Below are positions 1-6,994 of a stretch of 35,105 bases of DNA, piece after piece. Source of the stretch: an uncultured Clostridium sp. (GTDB lineage Bacteria > Bacillota > Clostridia > Clostridiales > Clostridiaceae). Under the pieces are notes generated by a model. The model saw only the letters and a list, made by a program, of their open reading frames with translations, was not told where the DNA came from and did not search any database. The position numbers were made by a program, and so were the translations under genes. The stretch is taken from assembly GCA_937927335.1 (NCBI GenBank), contig CALBDU010000007.1:1-35105 (forward strand), in the 5' to 3' direction. Within the stretch, counting starts at the first letter, position 1; the number at the start of each line of letters is the position of its first letter.

Positions 1-561
1 TTCCGATCTATTAAAGATCTAGATATAGATATTATTGCACCAAGCCATGGTCCAATTCATACAAAAAAAATTCAGAAATTTATAGATTTATATAGACAGT
101 GGGCAAAACCAGCTCCAATTACTGAAAAGAATGTACAGATATTTTATATTACAGCATATGGTAATACTCAAAAAATGGCTGAGTATATGAAAGGTAAGAT
201 TGCACAAAAGGGAATTAAAGCTGATGCACATGAAATTACATCAATGGACATGGTTAAAATTATAGGCCTTATAGAAGGTGCAAGTGGAATATTGATTGGT
301 TCACCAACATTAAATCAAGATGCGGTAAAACCAGCATGGGATGTGCTTTCAATGGTAAATCCTATTATAAACAGGGGAAAAGCCGCAGGAGCCTTTGGTT
401 CATATGGATGGAGCGGGGAAGCTGCAGCGATGCTTACTGAAAGATTGAAGAGCTTGAAGTTTAAAGTTGTAGAGGAAGGCTTAAAATTTAGGTTAGTGCC
501 AAATGCCGAAGAGTTCAAGACTGCCGATGAATTCGTAGATAAATTTTTGGAATTGTTATAA
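1..561 (+). CDS. Flavodiiron protein (FprA-type A flavoprotein), C-terminal part
   Basis: The open frame runs in from the left edge, so the N-terminal metallo-beta-lactamase-like domain is mostly outside the window. The visible part begins just before a PSHGPIH stretch, which fits the last histidine-containing diiron-site loop of flavodiiron proteins. A linker follows, then a flavodoxin domain with an FMN phosphate-binding loop (TAYGNTQKMA), the usual SPTLN loop and a GSYGWSGEA loop. Proteins of this family reduce O2 to water or NO to N2O in anaerobes, taking electrons from rubredoxin or flavoproteins; they are soluble and cytoplasmic. An apparent internal ATG at 175 lies inside the flavodoxin domain and is not a real start. 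A hairpin terminator follows directly. Family assignment is firm; the choice between O2 and NO as physiological substrate is not visible. Confidence 0.93.
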   Translation, partial: FRSIKDLDIDIIAPSHGPIHTKKIQKFIDLYRQWAKPAPITEKNVQIFYITAYGNTQKMAEYMKGKIAQKGIKADAHEITSMDMVKIIGLIEGASGILIGSPTLNQDAVKPAWDVLSMVNPIINRGKAAGAFGSYGWSGEAAAMLTERLKSLKFKVVEEGLKFRLVPNAEEFKTADEFVDKFLELL

Positions 562-582
562 AAATTGAATAATTTAAGTAAA

Positions 583-628
583 AAATACTCTACAAATACT
601 TTAATTATTATTTGCAGAGTATTTATTT
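583..628 (+). terminator. Rho-independent terminator after flavodiiron gene
   Basis: A 16-bp stem with one mismatch is formed by 583-598 and 609-624, with a 10-nt loop and a short T-rich tail (ATTT). It lies 22 bases after the flavodiiron stop codon. Confidence 0.75.
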
Positions 629-789
629 AGTCTATTCTACGTCATGTATCGATAATTTTTTGGGGTAATTAATAAGCTGAAGTTCAAATATGGAAAAACA
701 AATAAGATAGGAGATGTTGATAATAGAAAACTTTGAAACAAAATGCAAAATAAAAATCTTTAAGAATGGTCAGTTTATCCATTTTATGT

Positions 790-866
790 TATAATAACTT
801 TGAGAACTATACTCAACCCGTTAAGAGAGCTGTTTACGCTACCCATGCCGCAGCTCTCTTTTAATT
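790..866 (+). ncRNA. Candidate short transcript ending in a hairpin
   Basis: This lies in the 465-base gap between the flavodiiron gene and the nitrilase-like gene. A perfect TATAAT at 790-795 is followed about 27 bases later by a perfect 10-bp stem (AAGAGAGCTG 823-832 with CAGCTCTCTT 851-860), an 18-nt loop and a short T-rich tail. No ORF fits between them. The -35 region is poor. It could be a small RNA of about 60 nt, a leader attenuator or a stray terminator. I do not recognise a riboswitch class. The rest of the gap, 867-1026, holds only a perfect AAAGGAGGT near 881 with no ATG, GTG or TTG in position. Confidence 0.25.
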
Positions 867-1026
867 TGTCCAATATGCTTTAAAGGAGGTCTGCAGTATT
901 CATATCAACGGTTTTAAGCTATATAAATTTTCTGCATTTTTATCCATATTACAGGTGAAGTATTTCTTTAAATAGTTTAAAATATAATTATATAATGTTT
1001 GCAAATACGAAGAAGGGGTGAAATTT

Positions 1027-1824
1027 ATGAAACTGGCCATGGCTCAAATGTGTATGACCAAAGCAATTGATAAAAACTTTGAGAAAACCTTGTATTTCAT
1101 TGATGAGGCGCATAAGGAAAAGACAGATTTTATATTTTTCCCGGAAATTCAGCTGTCACCGTTTTTTCCACAATATGAAAAGCAAAATGTATCTGATTAT
1201 TTAATCGATGTTAATTCACATTACATAAAGGAAATAGAAAAACGCTGCAGGGATTATAACATATATGCAAGCCCTAATGTATATTTGAATATAGACGACA
1301 AGCCCTATGACGCATCCCTTATGATAAATGACGATGGAGACCTGGAGGGTATATCCACCATGGTTCATGTAGCTCAGTGCCCGATGTTTTACGAGCAGGA
1401 TTACTACACTGAGTCTTTAGATGGCTTTCATGTATATGATACCAGATTCGGCAAGGTTGGAATTGTGGTATGCTTTGACAGACATCTTCCTGAAAGTATA
1501 AGGACCTGTGCACTAAAGGGTGCAGACCTGGTTATTGTTCCAACTGCCAATACAAAGTCAGAGCCTTTGGAAATGTTTGAGTGGGAAATCCGTGTGCAGG
1601 CAATGCAAAATAGTGTATTTGTGGCGATGTGCAATAGAGTAGGACTGGAAGGTGAAATGGAATTTGCCGGAGAATCCATCATAGTGGATCCAAACGGAGA
1701 CGTGGTATTTAAGGGTAACGACCAGGAAGGCTTAATTGTTAAGGACATAGATTTATCACTAAGTAAAAAAATCAGGGAACAAAGACCATACCTCCCATTA
1801 AGAAGAACTGATTTATATTTGTAG
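1027..1824 (+). CDS. Nitrilase/carbon-nitrogen hydrolase superfamily protein, Lys-less
   Basis: This is a 265-residue member of the nitrilase (CN-hydrolase) fold, normal length for amidase or N-carbamoylputrescine amidase-like branches. The start ATG at 1027 is chosen because AAGGGG precedes it at good distance; the in-frame GTG at 1018 overlaps that ribosome binding site. The family uses a Glu-Lys-Cys triad. Glu40 (in FFPEIQ) and Cys149 (in VVCFDRHLPES) are clear. At the Lys position of the usual YRKxH motif the sequence reads STMVHV, so Met112 replaces the lysine. The rest of the motif, including the MFYEQDYYT stretch, aligns without gaps. Family members hydrolyse C-N bonds of amides, nitriles or carbamoyl compounds. 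With the lysine missing, activity may be lost or altered. The gene stands alone between two terminator-like elements, and its substrate cannot be inferred. Confidence 0.88.
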   Translation: MKLAMAQMCMTKAIDKNFEKTLYFIDEAHKEKTDFIFFPEIQLSPFFPQYEKQNVSDYLIDVNSHYIKEIEKRCRDYNIYASPNVYLNIDDKPYDASLMINDDGDLEGISTMVHVAQCPMFYEQDYYTESLDGFHVYDTRFGKVGIVVCFDRHLPESIRTCALKGADLVIVPTANTKSEPLEMFEWEIRVQAMQNSVFVAMCNRVGLEGEMEFAGESIIVDPNGDVVFKGNDQEGLIVKDIDLSLSKKIREQRPYLPLRRTDLYL

Positions 1825-1830
1825 TAAAAA

Positions 1831-1866
1831 AGGCCTTCATCTCATTTGGTTTGAAGGCCTGAATAT
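1831..1866. terminator. Bidirectional terminator
   Basis: A perfect 9-bp stem AGGCCTTCA (1831-1839) with TGAAGGCCT (1852-1860) lies between convergent genes. It is preceded by an A-run and followed by a T-rich stretch, so it can serve the nitrilase-like gene and the minus-strand flavoprotein gene. Confidence 0.8.
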
Positions 1867-1876
1867 ATTTCTAGAA

Positions 1877-2440
1877 TTAATATAAAGAGATTTTGGAACC
1901 CAATTCATGAACCTCTTTAAGGACAGTTTTGTCCTCCTTTATATGTGAAAAGTTGCCTGTGCAGGCACTGTAAACATCCACTAAGTTCATCTTCGTGTAT
2001 CTGCATATTTCCTCAAAACCGGCCTTGATAAGCTCCGGACCTTTGTTCGGCGGGTTTAACTCATAGGTCATAAGAACAGAAATCATTTTATCTTTAAAGT
2101 AATTTCCTTCCGATATGTCGAATGCATTTATTCTATCTAGAAAGGTCTTTAGCTGCGAAGAAATGCTCCACCAATAAACAGGAGTTGCAAACACCACCAT
2201 TTTTGATAGGTGAAATTGTGCATAAAGCTCCTGCATATCGTCCTTTATAACACATCTTCCCGGAGTTGCTGTACGGCAAATATTACAACCATTGCAATGA
2301 TGAATATTTTTTTCATGCAGGTACACCTTACTGATTTCAACATCTTTGTTGGATTTTACTATACCTTTTAAATACTCATCTAATAAACAGGCTGAATTTC
2401 CGTTTTTTCGAGGACTCCCAAGTATAGCCAATAATTTCAT
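1877..2440 (-). CDS. Flavodoxin-fold iron-sulfur flavoprotein (Isf-like NAD(P)H/FMN reductase)
   Basis: This 187-residue protein starts with a flavodoxin-like FMN phosphate loop (GSPRKNGNS, residues 8-16). It then has a compact cysteine motif C49-x2-C52-x2-C55-x7-C63, which matches the [4Fe-4S] motif of archaeal and clostridial iron-sulfur flavoproteins. An ATPVYWWSISSQLKTFLDR stretch supplies the second flavin loop. Such proteins pass electrons between ferredoxin and FMN and are associated with oxidative-stress metabolism; the exact acceptor is unknown. Its start lies 3 bases after the stop of the upstream alpha/beta hydrolase gene, so the two are almost certainly co-transcribed. The family call is good. 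Whether it assembles a cluster or is a simple FMN reductase is inferred from the cysteine spacing. Confidence 0.87.
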   Translation of the reverse strand: MKLLAILGSPRKNGNSACLLDEYLKGIVKSNKDVEISKVYLHEKNIHHCNGCNICRTATPGRCVIKDDMQELYAQFHLSKMVVFATPVYWWSISSQLKTFLDRINAFDISEGNYFKDKMISVLMTYELNPPNKGPELIKAGFEEICRYTKMNLVDVYSACTGNFSHIKEDKTVLKEVHELGSKISLY

Positions 2441-2443
2441 ATC

Positions 2444-3154
2444 TTATTTCCCTTTCAAATTATTTTTAATCCACTGCCTGAAATACTGAAGCTGTTCCTC
2501 TGTATGGAAATAATGCTCACCATTCTCCAAAACATGAATATTGCAGCCAAAACGTTTTGCAAAGTTTGATACAAATTCAGACTCTGAAAGGTCATCCCTT
2601 GAGCCATATAGGATTGATGTGGGAGTATCCCAGGAAACCACGGGATGCTCTTTCACATAACAGTAATAATCCCAATAGAGGGTCTGTCCTACTGGAGTCG
2701 GGATTTCCTTCTCAATTTTCAGTCTGCTTTCGCTTATGTTAAACCAGTTCATCATATTATTAATGATACGTTCCATATCAACTACAGGAGAAAGAAAGAG
2801 ACATTGCTTCAGCACCTCGTGATTATATTCAAGGAGGCTGAAGTATGCTCCCATACTGCAGGCAAAAATGCTTATATTATTTGATAGTGATTTTGCGTAT
2901 GCCATAATTGTCCCAAGGTCTTGAACGCAGTTTTGAACCTTGCAAAGACATGGATCATTTTTGCGGTCTCCATGCTGCGGCAGGTCAAAGCTTAGCACCT
3001 GACAGCCAGCAGCAACAGCTTCTTCAGCAAACACAGCAATTACATTATCTTCTTTATTTGACAGGTTACCATGTATTGTTATAAACAAATTATCTGATTT
3101 TCTGCCCCACAAAATTGAGGGTATGTTATCAATTTTCAGACTTTGCTTTATCAT
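2444..3154 (-). CDS. Alpha/beta hydrolase
   Basis: This is a 236-residue single-domain alpha/beta hydrolase. An oxyanion-type HGN segment is near residue 29. The nucleophile elbow is ACSMGA (Ser100; the first Gly of GxSxG is Ala). An acid lies in the GSRDD segment and the catalytic His in the ENGEHYFHT segment near the C-terminus. The ATG at 3154 is chosen because GGAGGATC stands seven bases before it. Upstream in-frame codons run through a repeat element and have no ribosome binding site. It is the first gene of a two-gene minus-strand unit with the iron-sulfur flavoprotein. The substrate is unknown; an esterase or carboxylesterase-like role is most likely. Confidence 0.85.
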   Translation of the reverse strand: MIKQSLKIDNIPSILWGRKSDNLFITIHGNLSNKEDNVIAVFAEEAVAAGCQVLSFDLPQHGDRKNDPCLCKVQNCVQDLGTIMAYAKSLSNNISIFACSMGAYFSLLEYNHEVLKQCLFLSPVVDMERIINNMMNWFNISESRLKIEKEIPTPVGQTLYWDYYCYVKEHPVVSWDTPTSILYGSRDDLSESEFVSNFAKRFGCNIHVLENGEHYFHTEEQLQYFRQWIKNNLKGK

Positions 3155-3182
3155 AATTTTGATCCTCCACAAAACTGGTAAA

Positions 3183-3237
3183 AGTAAAACTAGCGAATGA
3201 CCGTCCCCACGGTAAAACAATCGCATAAGCGTCCCCA
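3183..3237 (+). repeat. Dispersed repeat, two degenerate tandem copies
   Basis: The first unit (about 3183-3209) contains CGAATGACCGTCCCC; a more degraded second unit (about 3213-3237) contains CGCATAAGCGTCCCC. The same element recurs at 8609, 21427 and 22411. It lies between the TetR gene and the alpha/beta hydrolase gene on the minus strand. The GTCCCC core resembles REP-type elements linked to Y1 (RAYT) transposases in Firmicutes; that link is inference. Confidence 0.6.
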
Positions 3238-3285
3238 ATGTCAACCCAACCGTCAAAGCTTCCAATCGTTTCCATTGGTTTTCCC

Positions 3286-3861
3286 TTAAAACAGCTCCAC
3301 TATCAGTATTTTTAATGAGTTGAATAATTCTACAAAGGTCTCAGGTGTATATTCCTCACCGTTTTCCAGGCACCACTGAATGGAAGCCATTACAGCTGCG
3401 GCATAAAGCCTTGAAAAATATTCTTTGGGAACTTTTAATTTATCATCAACCTTTAGGTTGTCCAGAAACAAAAGGCATTGATTATTAAGGATGTCCAGCA
3501 AACTGCTGTACAAGTCTACTGTTTCGGTATGAACCCTTAATAAAGCTAAAAATTGAAGTCTCTGTTTGGAATAATATTCAATAATTTTTGAAAAGAAATT
3601 TATGAATTCATCATGGGAGTATAAATTAAACCTGTCCCTGATCAAAATAGTAAATTCATTTTTCATTTCACTTGCCATTTGTTCGAGCAGATCATATTTA
3701 TCGTAAAAATGGGCATAGAAAGTAGATCGTCCTATTAACGCTTCATCAATAATATTTTGAACAGTTATATCCTTGAAATCCTTTGCCAGCAGAAGGTTGG
3801 TAAAGGACTTTTTAATATTTTCACGGGTTTTAATTACACGCAAATCGGTCTTGTCTGCCAT
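3286..3861 (-). CDS. TetR/AcrR-family transcriptional repressor
   Basis: This is a 191-residue protein with an N-terminal TetR helix-turn-helix at about residues 12-57 (TVQNIIDEALIGRSTFYAHF, the classic recognition helix). A helical C-terminal ligand/dimer domain of the type often called TetR_C follows. The start has a GAGGTG ribosome binding site. It is divergent from the TolC/adaptor/EmrB efflux operon with a 202-base intergenic region carrying a strong dyad. This is the standard arrangement for a local repressor that releases the efflux genes on binding a toxic ligand. It may also control itself. The regulatory target is inferred from position; the ligand is unknown. Confidence 0.92.
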   Translation of the reverse strand: MADKTDLRVIKTRENIKKSFTNLLLAKDFKDITVQNIIDEALIGRSTFYAHFYDKYDLLEQMASEMKNEFTILIRDRFNLYSHDEFINFFSKIIEYYSKQRLQFLALLRVHTETVDLYSSLLDILNNQCLLFLDNLKVDDKLKVPKEYFSRLYAAAVMASIQWCLENGEEYTPETFVELFNSLKILIVELF

Positions 3862-3914
3862 AGGTCACCTCAACAAATTGGAATATTATATCTATATTAT
3901 ACATCATTTTACCA

Positions 3915-3946
3915 GTCAGTTTTATAAAATATGTTTTATATCTGAC
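3915..3946. promoter_or_regulatory. Probable TetR operator (32-bp dyad)
   Basis: The segment from GTCAG (3915-3919) to CTGAC (3942-3946) is a dyad in which 24 of 32 positions agree with the reverse complement. It overlaps the -35 element of the efflux operon promoter and lies in the tetR-efflux divergent gap, as expected for a repressor site. Confidence 0.6.
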
Positions 3947-3970
3947 AAATCCCTTTTAAAGTGTTTTATA
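3942..3970 (+). promoter_or_regulatory. Probable sigma-A promoter of the efflux operon
   Basis: CTGACA (3942-3947) and TTTATA (3965-3970) are separated by exactly 17 bases, about 95 bases upstream of the TolC-like start. The -35 shares five bases with the dyad, so repressor binding would block RNA polymerase. Confidence 0.5.
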
Positions 3971-4063
3971 ACCTACAACAGCTGCAGGCTTTGATTGTTG
4001 TACCACACAGCCAGGCAAACTAATATATACCATAGGAAACCAATTGTTAGGAGAGTGATATAT

Positions 4064-5317
4064 TTGAAAAGTTATTTATTTAAAACAGCTGTCTTTTTAA
4101 TTGTACTGATGATAGCTTTGAGCACAAGTCCAGTGTATGCAGATGACACCCTTACAAAGGAAATGGACACTAAACCCAGGCTGTCACTGGATGCTGCAAT
4201 AGATGCGGCTATTGACCACAGCGATATTTTAGGGTTGGATGAGAAAGAAATTGATTATAGGGATGAGATTAATGATATCAAAGGGAAGATTGATGAAAAT
4301 CCTCAGCTAATTGGGAAAGTGGAGCTTGAGATCCCAGAGAATAAAAAAGAGCTTGATGAAGATATAGAAAGGGCACAACTAAGGCAGGCAGAGCAAAAAA
4401 AGGATTTTGACCAGGATAGAATAATTCAGCAGACCACTACAGCCTATAACAATATTGTTACAAGTGAGATGAAGATGGAATTGGCTGAAAAGGATATTGA
4501 AATCAAATCACGGGAACTGGCTATTTCTAAATTGAAGATGGTAAAAGGCATCATTACTGAAATTGATTTTAATGCCTCGGAACTAAAGCTTGAGGATTTA
4601 AAAACAAAATTTAAAGCCAGTGAAAATGCTTTAAGTGATGCAGAGTACAATTTTAAAGATTTAACAGGCAAGGATATAAAAAATTATACCTTAGATAAAG
4701 ACGTACAGTTTGATAAATTTGAAATTGAAGGCTCTGTGGATAGCTACATTGATGATGTTATCGATGAATACTTGAAATATAACACACTAATAGTAAAACT
4801 CAATAAAAATTATTTTAACGATGAAAATAATGAGGTGGATGATGTAAAGGATGCTGACCTACCCAAAACCAGTAAACCAGAGACTGTTAATGGTGATGAT
4901 CTGGACGCCTATGAGGAATATGAAAGGAAGCTTGACCAATATTACCAGGAAAGAGAAAATTACGCCTTCAAATTGTCTACCCGGCTGGCATATCTAAATG
5001 CAAGGCTTGGAACTTATGAAGGTGAAACCAATTTGAAGGAAATAAGGAAAAAATATAAGGAGCAGCTAAGAGCATTTTATTCAGAGCTTACCAATGTAGA
5101 AGGTAATATAAATTTGCTAAAGAGGAATATCAAGCTAAGCGATGCACAGCTTGATATTTATAAAATTAAATATGAAACCGGAATGATTACCAAAGTTGAT
5201 TATGACGACCAGCTTTTAAACAATGAGAATCTGAGTATTCAATTAAGGGACACAATAAATATTTACAATACGTTAAAGGCGCAGATTGAAAAGCCCTGGA
5301 CTGTGTTTGTGAAATAG
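4064..5317 (+). CDS. TolC-like (outer membrane efflux family) secreted coiled-coil protein
   Basis: This 417-residue protein is chosen to start at TTG 4064, preceded by AGGAGAGTG. An N-terminal signal peptide (MKSYLFKTAVFLIVLMIAL, ending near VYADD) is followed by an almost entirely helical, charged, coiled-coil-rich protein. It shows two related halves with TolC-type features: a PRLSLDAAIDAAID opening, and near the end YKIKYETGMITKVDYDDQLL, which resembles the TolC motif in which a G-x-I/T step precedes helix 'D/LN..L'. It heads an operon with two adaptors and a DHA2 transporter, the order of a tripartite pump. TolC itself is an outer-membrane channel. In a monoderm Clostridium-type cell the protein may instead be a wall-spanning or periplasmic-like tube, or a scaffold. 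Function is inferred from family and operon. Confidence 0.75.
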   Translation: MKSYLFKTAVFLIVLMIALSTSPVYADDTLTKEMDTKPRLSLDAAIDAAIDHSDILGLDEKEIDYRDEINDIKGKIDENPQLIGKVELEIPENKKELDEDIERAQLRQAEQKKDFDQDRIIQQTTTAYNNIVTSEMKMELAEKDIEIKSRELAISKLKMVKGIITEIDFNASELKLEDLKTKFKASENALSDAEYNFKDLTGKDIKNYTLDKDVQFDKFEIEGSVDSYIDDVIDEYLKYNTLIVKLNKNYFNDENNEVDDVKDADLPKTSKPETVNGDDLDAYEEYERKLDQYYQERENYAFKLSTRLAYLNARLGTYEGETNLKEIRKKYKEQLRAFYSELTNVEGNINLLKRNIKLSDAQLDIYKIKYETGMITKVDYDDQLLNNENLSIQLRDTINIYNTLKAQIEKPWTVFVK

Positions 5318-5328
5318 TGGAGGTTATT

Positions 5329-6324
5329 ATGAAAAAATATAGTTTGCATATATTAGTATCTTTGCTATTGCCAATTTTCCTGCTGACCGGTTGCAGCGGC
5401 AGTAAAAATAATGCAGTAAAAACAATAGCAGCAGATAAAAGTGAGAATCAGCCAATTACCTATATTATGTCTGGAAAAATAAAGGCTGAGGAAAGTGCTG
5501 ATATTACATCAAAAATTAGTGCCAAGGTTTTAAGTATAAATGTTGATGTTGGCTCAGTAGTGAACAAAGGAGACTGTCTGATCAAGCTTGATTCAAAGGA
5601 TCTGGAAGCTGCAGCAGCTCAGCAGCAGTCAGCAGTAAATATAGCTAAAGCAAACCTGAATAAAATCAAAAGTGGAGCCAGACCTGAACAAATAGCTCAG
5701 GCTCAGGCACAATTTGACAGTGCTAAGGCCAATTATGAAAATATTAAAAACACCTATGAGATAAATGAAGAAATTTTCGAAGCAGGAGGCCTGCCTAAAA
5801 TCCAGCTGGATCAAAGCAAAACTGCTCTTGCAGCTGCAGAGGCAGCATACAAGTCAGCAGAGTCAACCCTTAGTATGCTTAACAACGGTGAGACTGCAGA
5901 TACCATTGCAGTTTATGAAGCACAGCTCAAGGGGGCAATGGCTGGTCTTAATACTGCCGAGGTGCTGCTTCAGAACGGCACTGTCACATCTCCCATATCT
6001 GGTGTAGTTACTGCAAAAAATATAAATAACGGTGAGCTGGCTGCAGCTGGTGTGCCTCTGCTGACAGTTGTTAACCTGAACTCTTTGATTATTAACGCCT
6101 ATATTCCTTCCACACTGGCCAATGAAATTTATACTAACCAGCAGGTATCAATTAAGGTATCTGAAATATCTGGCAAGGAATTTACAGGAGTGATATCTGT
6201 CATAAGCTCAGCTGTAGATTCCAAAAACAAGAACATTCTGGTAAAGGTTAAAATCAATGAGGCGGATTCAATGCTGAAACCAGGGATGTTTGCAGAAATA
6301 GGAATTAAGGAACAGGTGAAATAA
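5329..6324 (+). CDS. Lipoprotein HlyD/RND-type efflux periplasmic adaptor
   Basis: This is a 331-residue adaptor with a lipoprotein signal (LTGC lipobox, Cys about residue 22). The half-lipoyl segment near residues 55-90 (ISAKVLSINVDVGSVVNKGD) is followed by a long alanine-rich helical hairpin (about 95-210). The second half-lipoyl segment (VTSPISGVVTAKNINNGE) and a beta-barrel domain (about 245-330) complete it. This is the classical membrane fusion protein order. The ATG at 5329 follows GGAGG; an in-frame GTG at 5317 overlaps the upstream stop codon and the ribosome binding site. It is translationally close to the TolC-like gene and 2 bases from the next adaptor. It likely connects the transporter to the TolC-like partner at the outer face of the membrane. 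Confidence 0.88.
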   Translation: MKKYSLHILVSLLLPIFLLTGCSGSKNNAVKTIAADKSENQPITYIMSGKIKAEESADITSKISAKVLSINVDVGSVVNKGDCLIKLDSKDLEAAAAQQQSAVNIAKANLNKIKSGARPEQIAQAQAQFDSAKANYENIKNTYEINEEIFEAGGLPKIQLDQSKTALAAAEAAYKSAESTLSMLNNGETADTIAVYEAQLKGAMAGLNTAEVLLQNGTVTSPISGVVTAKNINNGELAAAGVPLLTVVNLNSLIINAYIPSTLANEIYTNQQVSIKVSEISGKEFTGVISVISSAVDSKNKNILVKVKINEADSMLKPGMFAEIGIKEQVK

Positions 6325-6326
6325 TT

Positions 6327-6980
6327 ATGAATAAAAAGCGTAAAAAATTAATGATTATTATATTGGCGGTTATGCTTGTATTGCTGGGAGCTATTGGGGG
6401 GTATTACTGGTATAACAATACCTGCTTTGTAATTACTGATGATGCCAGGGTTACAGGGGACCTGATTAAGGTAAATACCCAAATCACCGGGAAGCTCCTG
6501 GAATTTAATATAGAGGAGGGTGAAAGGGTATCAAGAGATCAGATATTAGGCAGGCAGGATATGACGAATCTTTCTGATGCTAATTTAGAGCAGAGTTTGA
6601 TAAGAGCACCCATAAGCGGAATTATCCTAAAAAGATTAGGTAATGTAGGAGAGGTTGCAGCAGCAGGACAAGCAACAGCAATAATTGTTGTTCCACATTT
6701 GCTGTATATAACAGCAAATGTGGAAGAAACAAAATTGGGGAAAGTAAAACAAGGACAAATGGTGGATATAACCATAGACCAAATAAAGGGAAAGAAATTC
6801 ACTGGGAAGGTAAAATATGTAGGACAGGCATCAAACTCCGCATTTTCAATACTTCCGGCATCCACCAGCGGCACATTTACAAAGGTCATACAAAGGGTCC
6901 CGGTAAAAATTGAACTTGATAAATCAAATGCCGAGCTGCTGCCAGGCACTAATGCCATAGTGAAAATTCACGTGAATTGA
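6327..6980 (+). CDS. Short EmrA/HlyD-type adaptor lacking the helical hairpin
   Basis: This is a 217-residue protein with one N-terminal membrane anchor (about residues 8-28). It has an EmrA-like 'TDDARVTGDLIKVNTQITG' opening, two lipoyl-like halves (around residues 45-75 and 90-115) and a beta-barrel domain. Canonical EmrA is about 390 residues; here only some 10 residues (DMTNLSDANLEQS) stand where the long coiled-coil hairpin should be. It sits between a hairpin-bearing lipoprotein adaptor and the EmrB-type transporter. The pair may therefore divide the adaptor function: this protein docking on the transporter and the lipoprotein reaching outward. That division is inference. Its ATG starts 2 bases after the preceding stop. 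Confidence 0.85.
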   Translation: MNKKRKKLMIIILAVMLVLLGAIGGYYWYNNTCFVITDDARVTGDLIKVNTQITGKLLEFNIEEGERVSRDQILGRQDMTNLSDANLEQSLIRAPISGIILKRLGNVGEVAAAGQATAIIVVPHLLYITANVEETKLGKVKQGQMVDITIDQIKGKKFTGKVKYVGQASNSAFSILPASTSGTFTKVIQRVPVKIELDKSNAELLPGTNAIVKIHVN

Positions 6981-6994
6981 TGGAGGTAAGAAAA

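Noticed and set aside
880..975. Small gene behind a perfect AAAGGAGGT
   Set aside because: The codon at the right distance is ATT; no ATG, GTG or TTG start gives a meaningful frame.
6539..6958. 139-residue minus-strand frame opposite the short adaptor gene
   Set aside because: Antisense of a well-supported family member; no start signal or motif.
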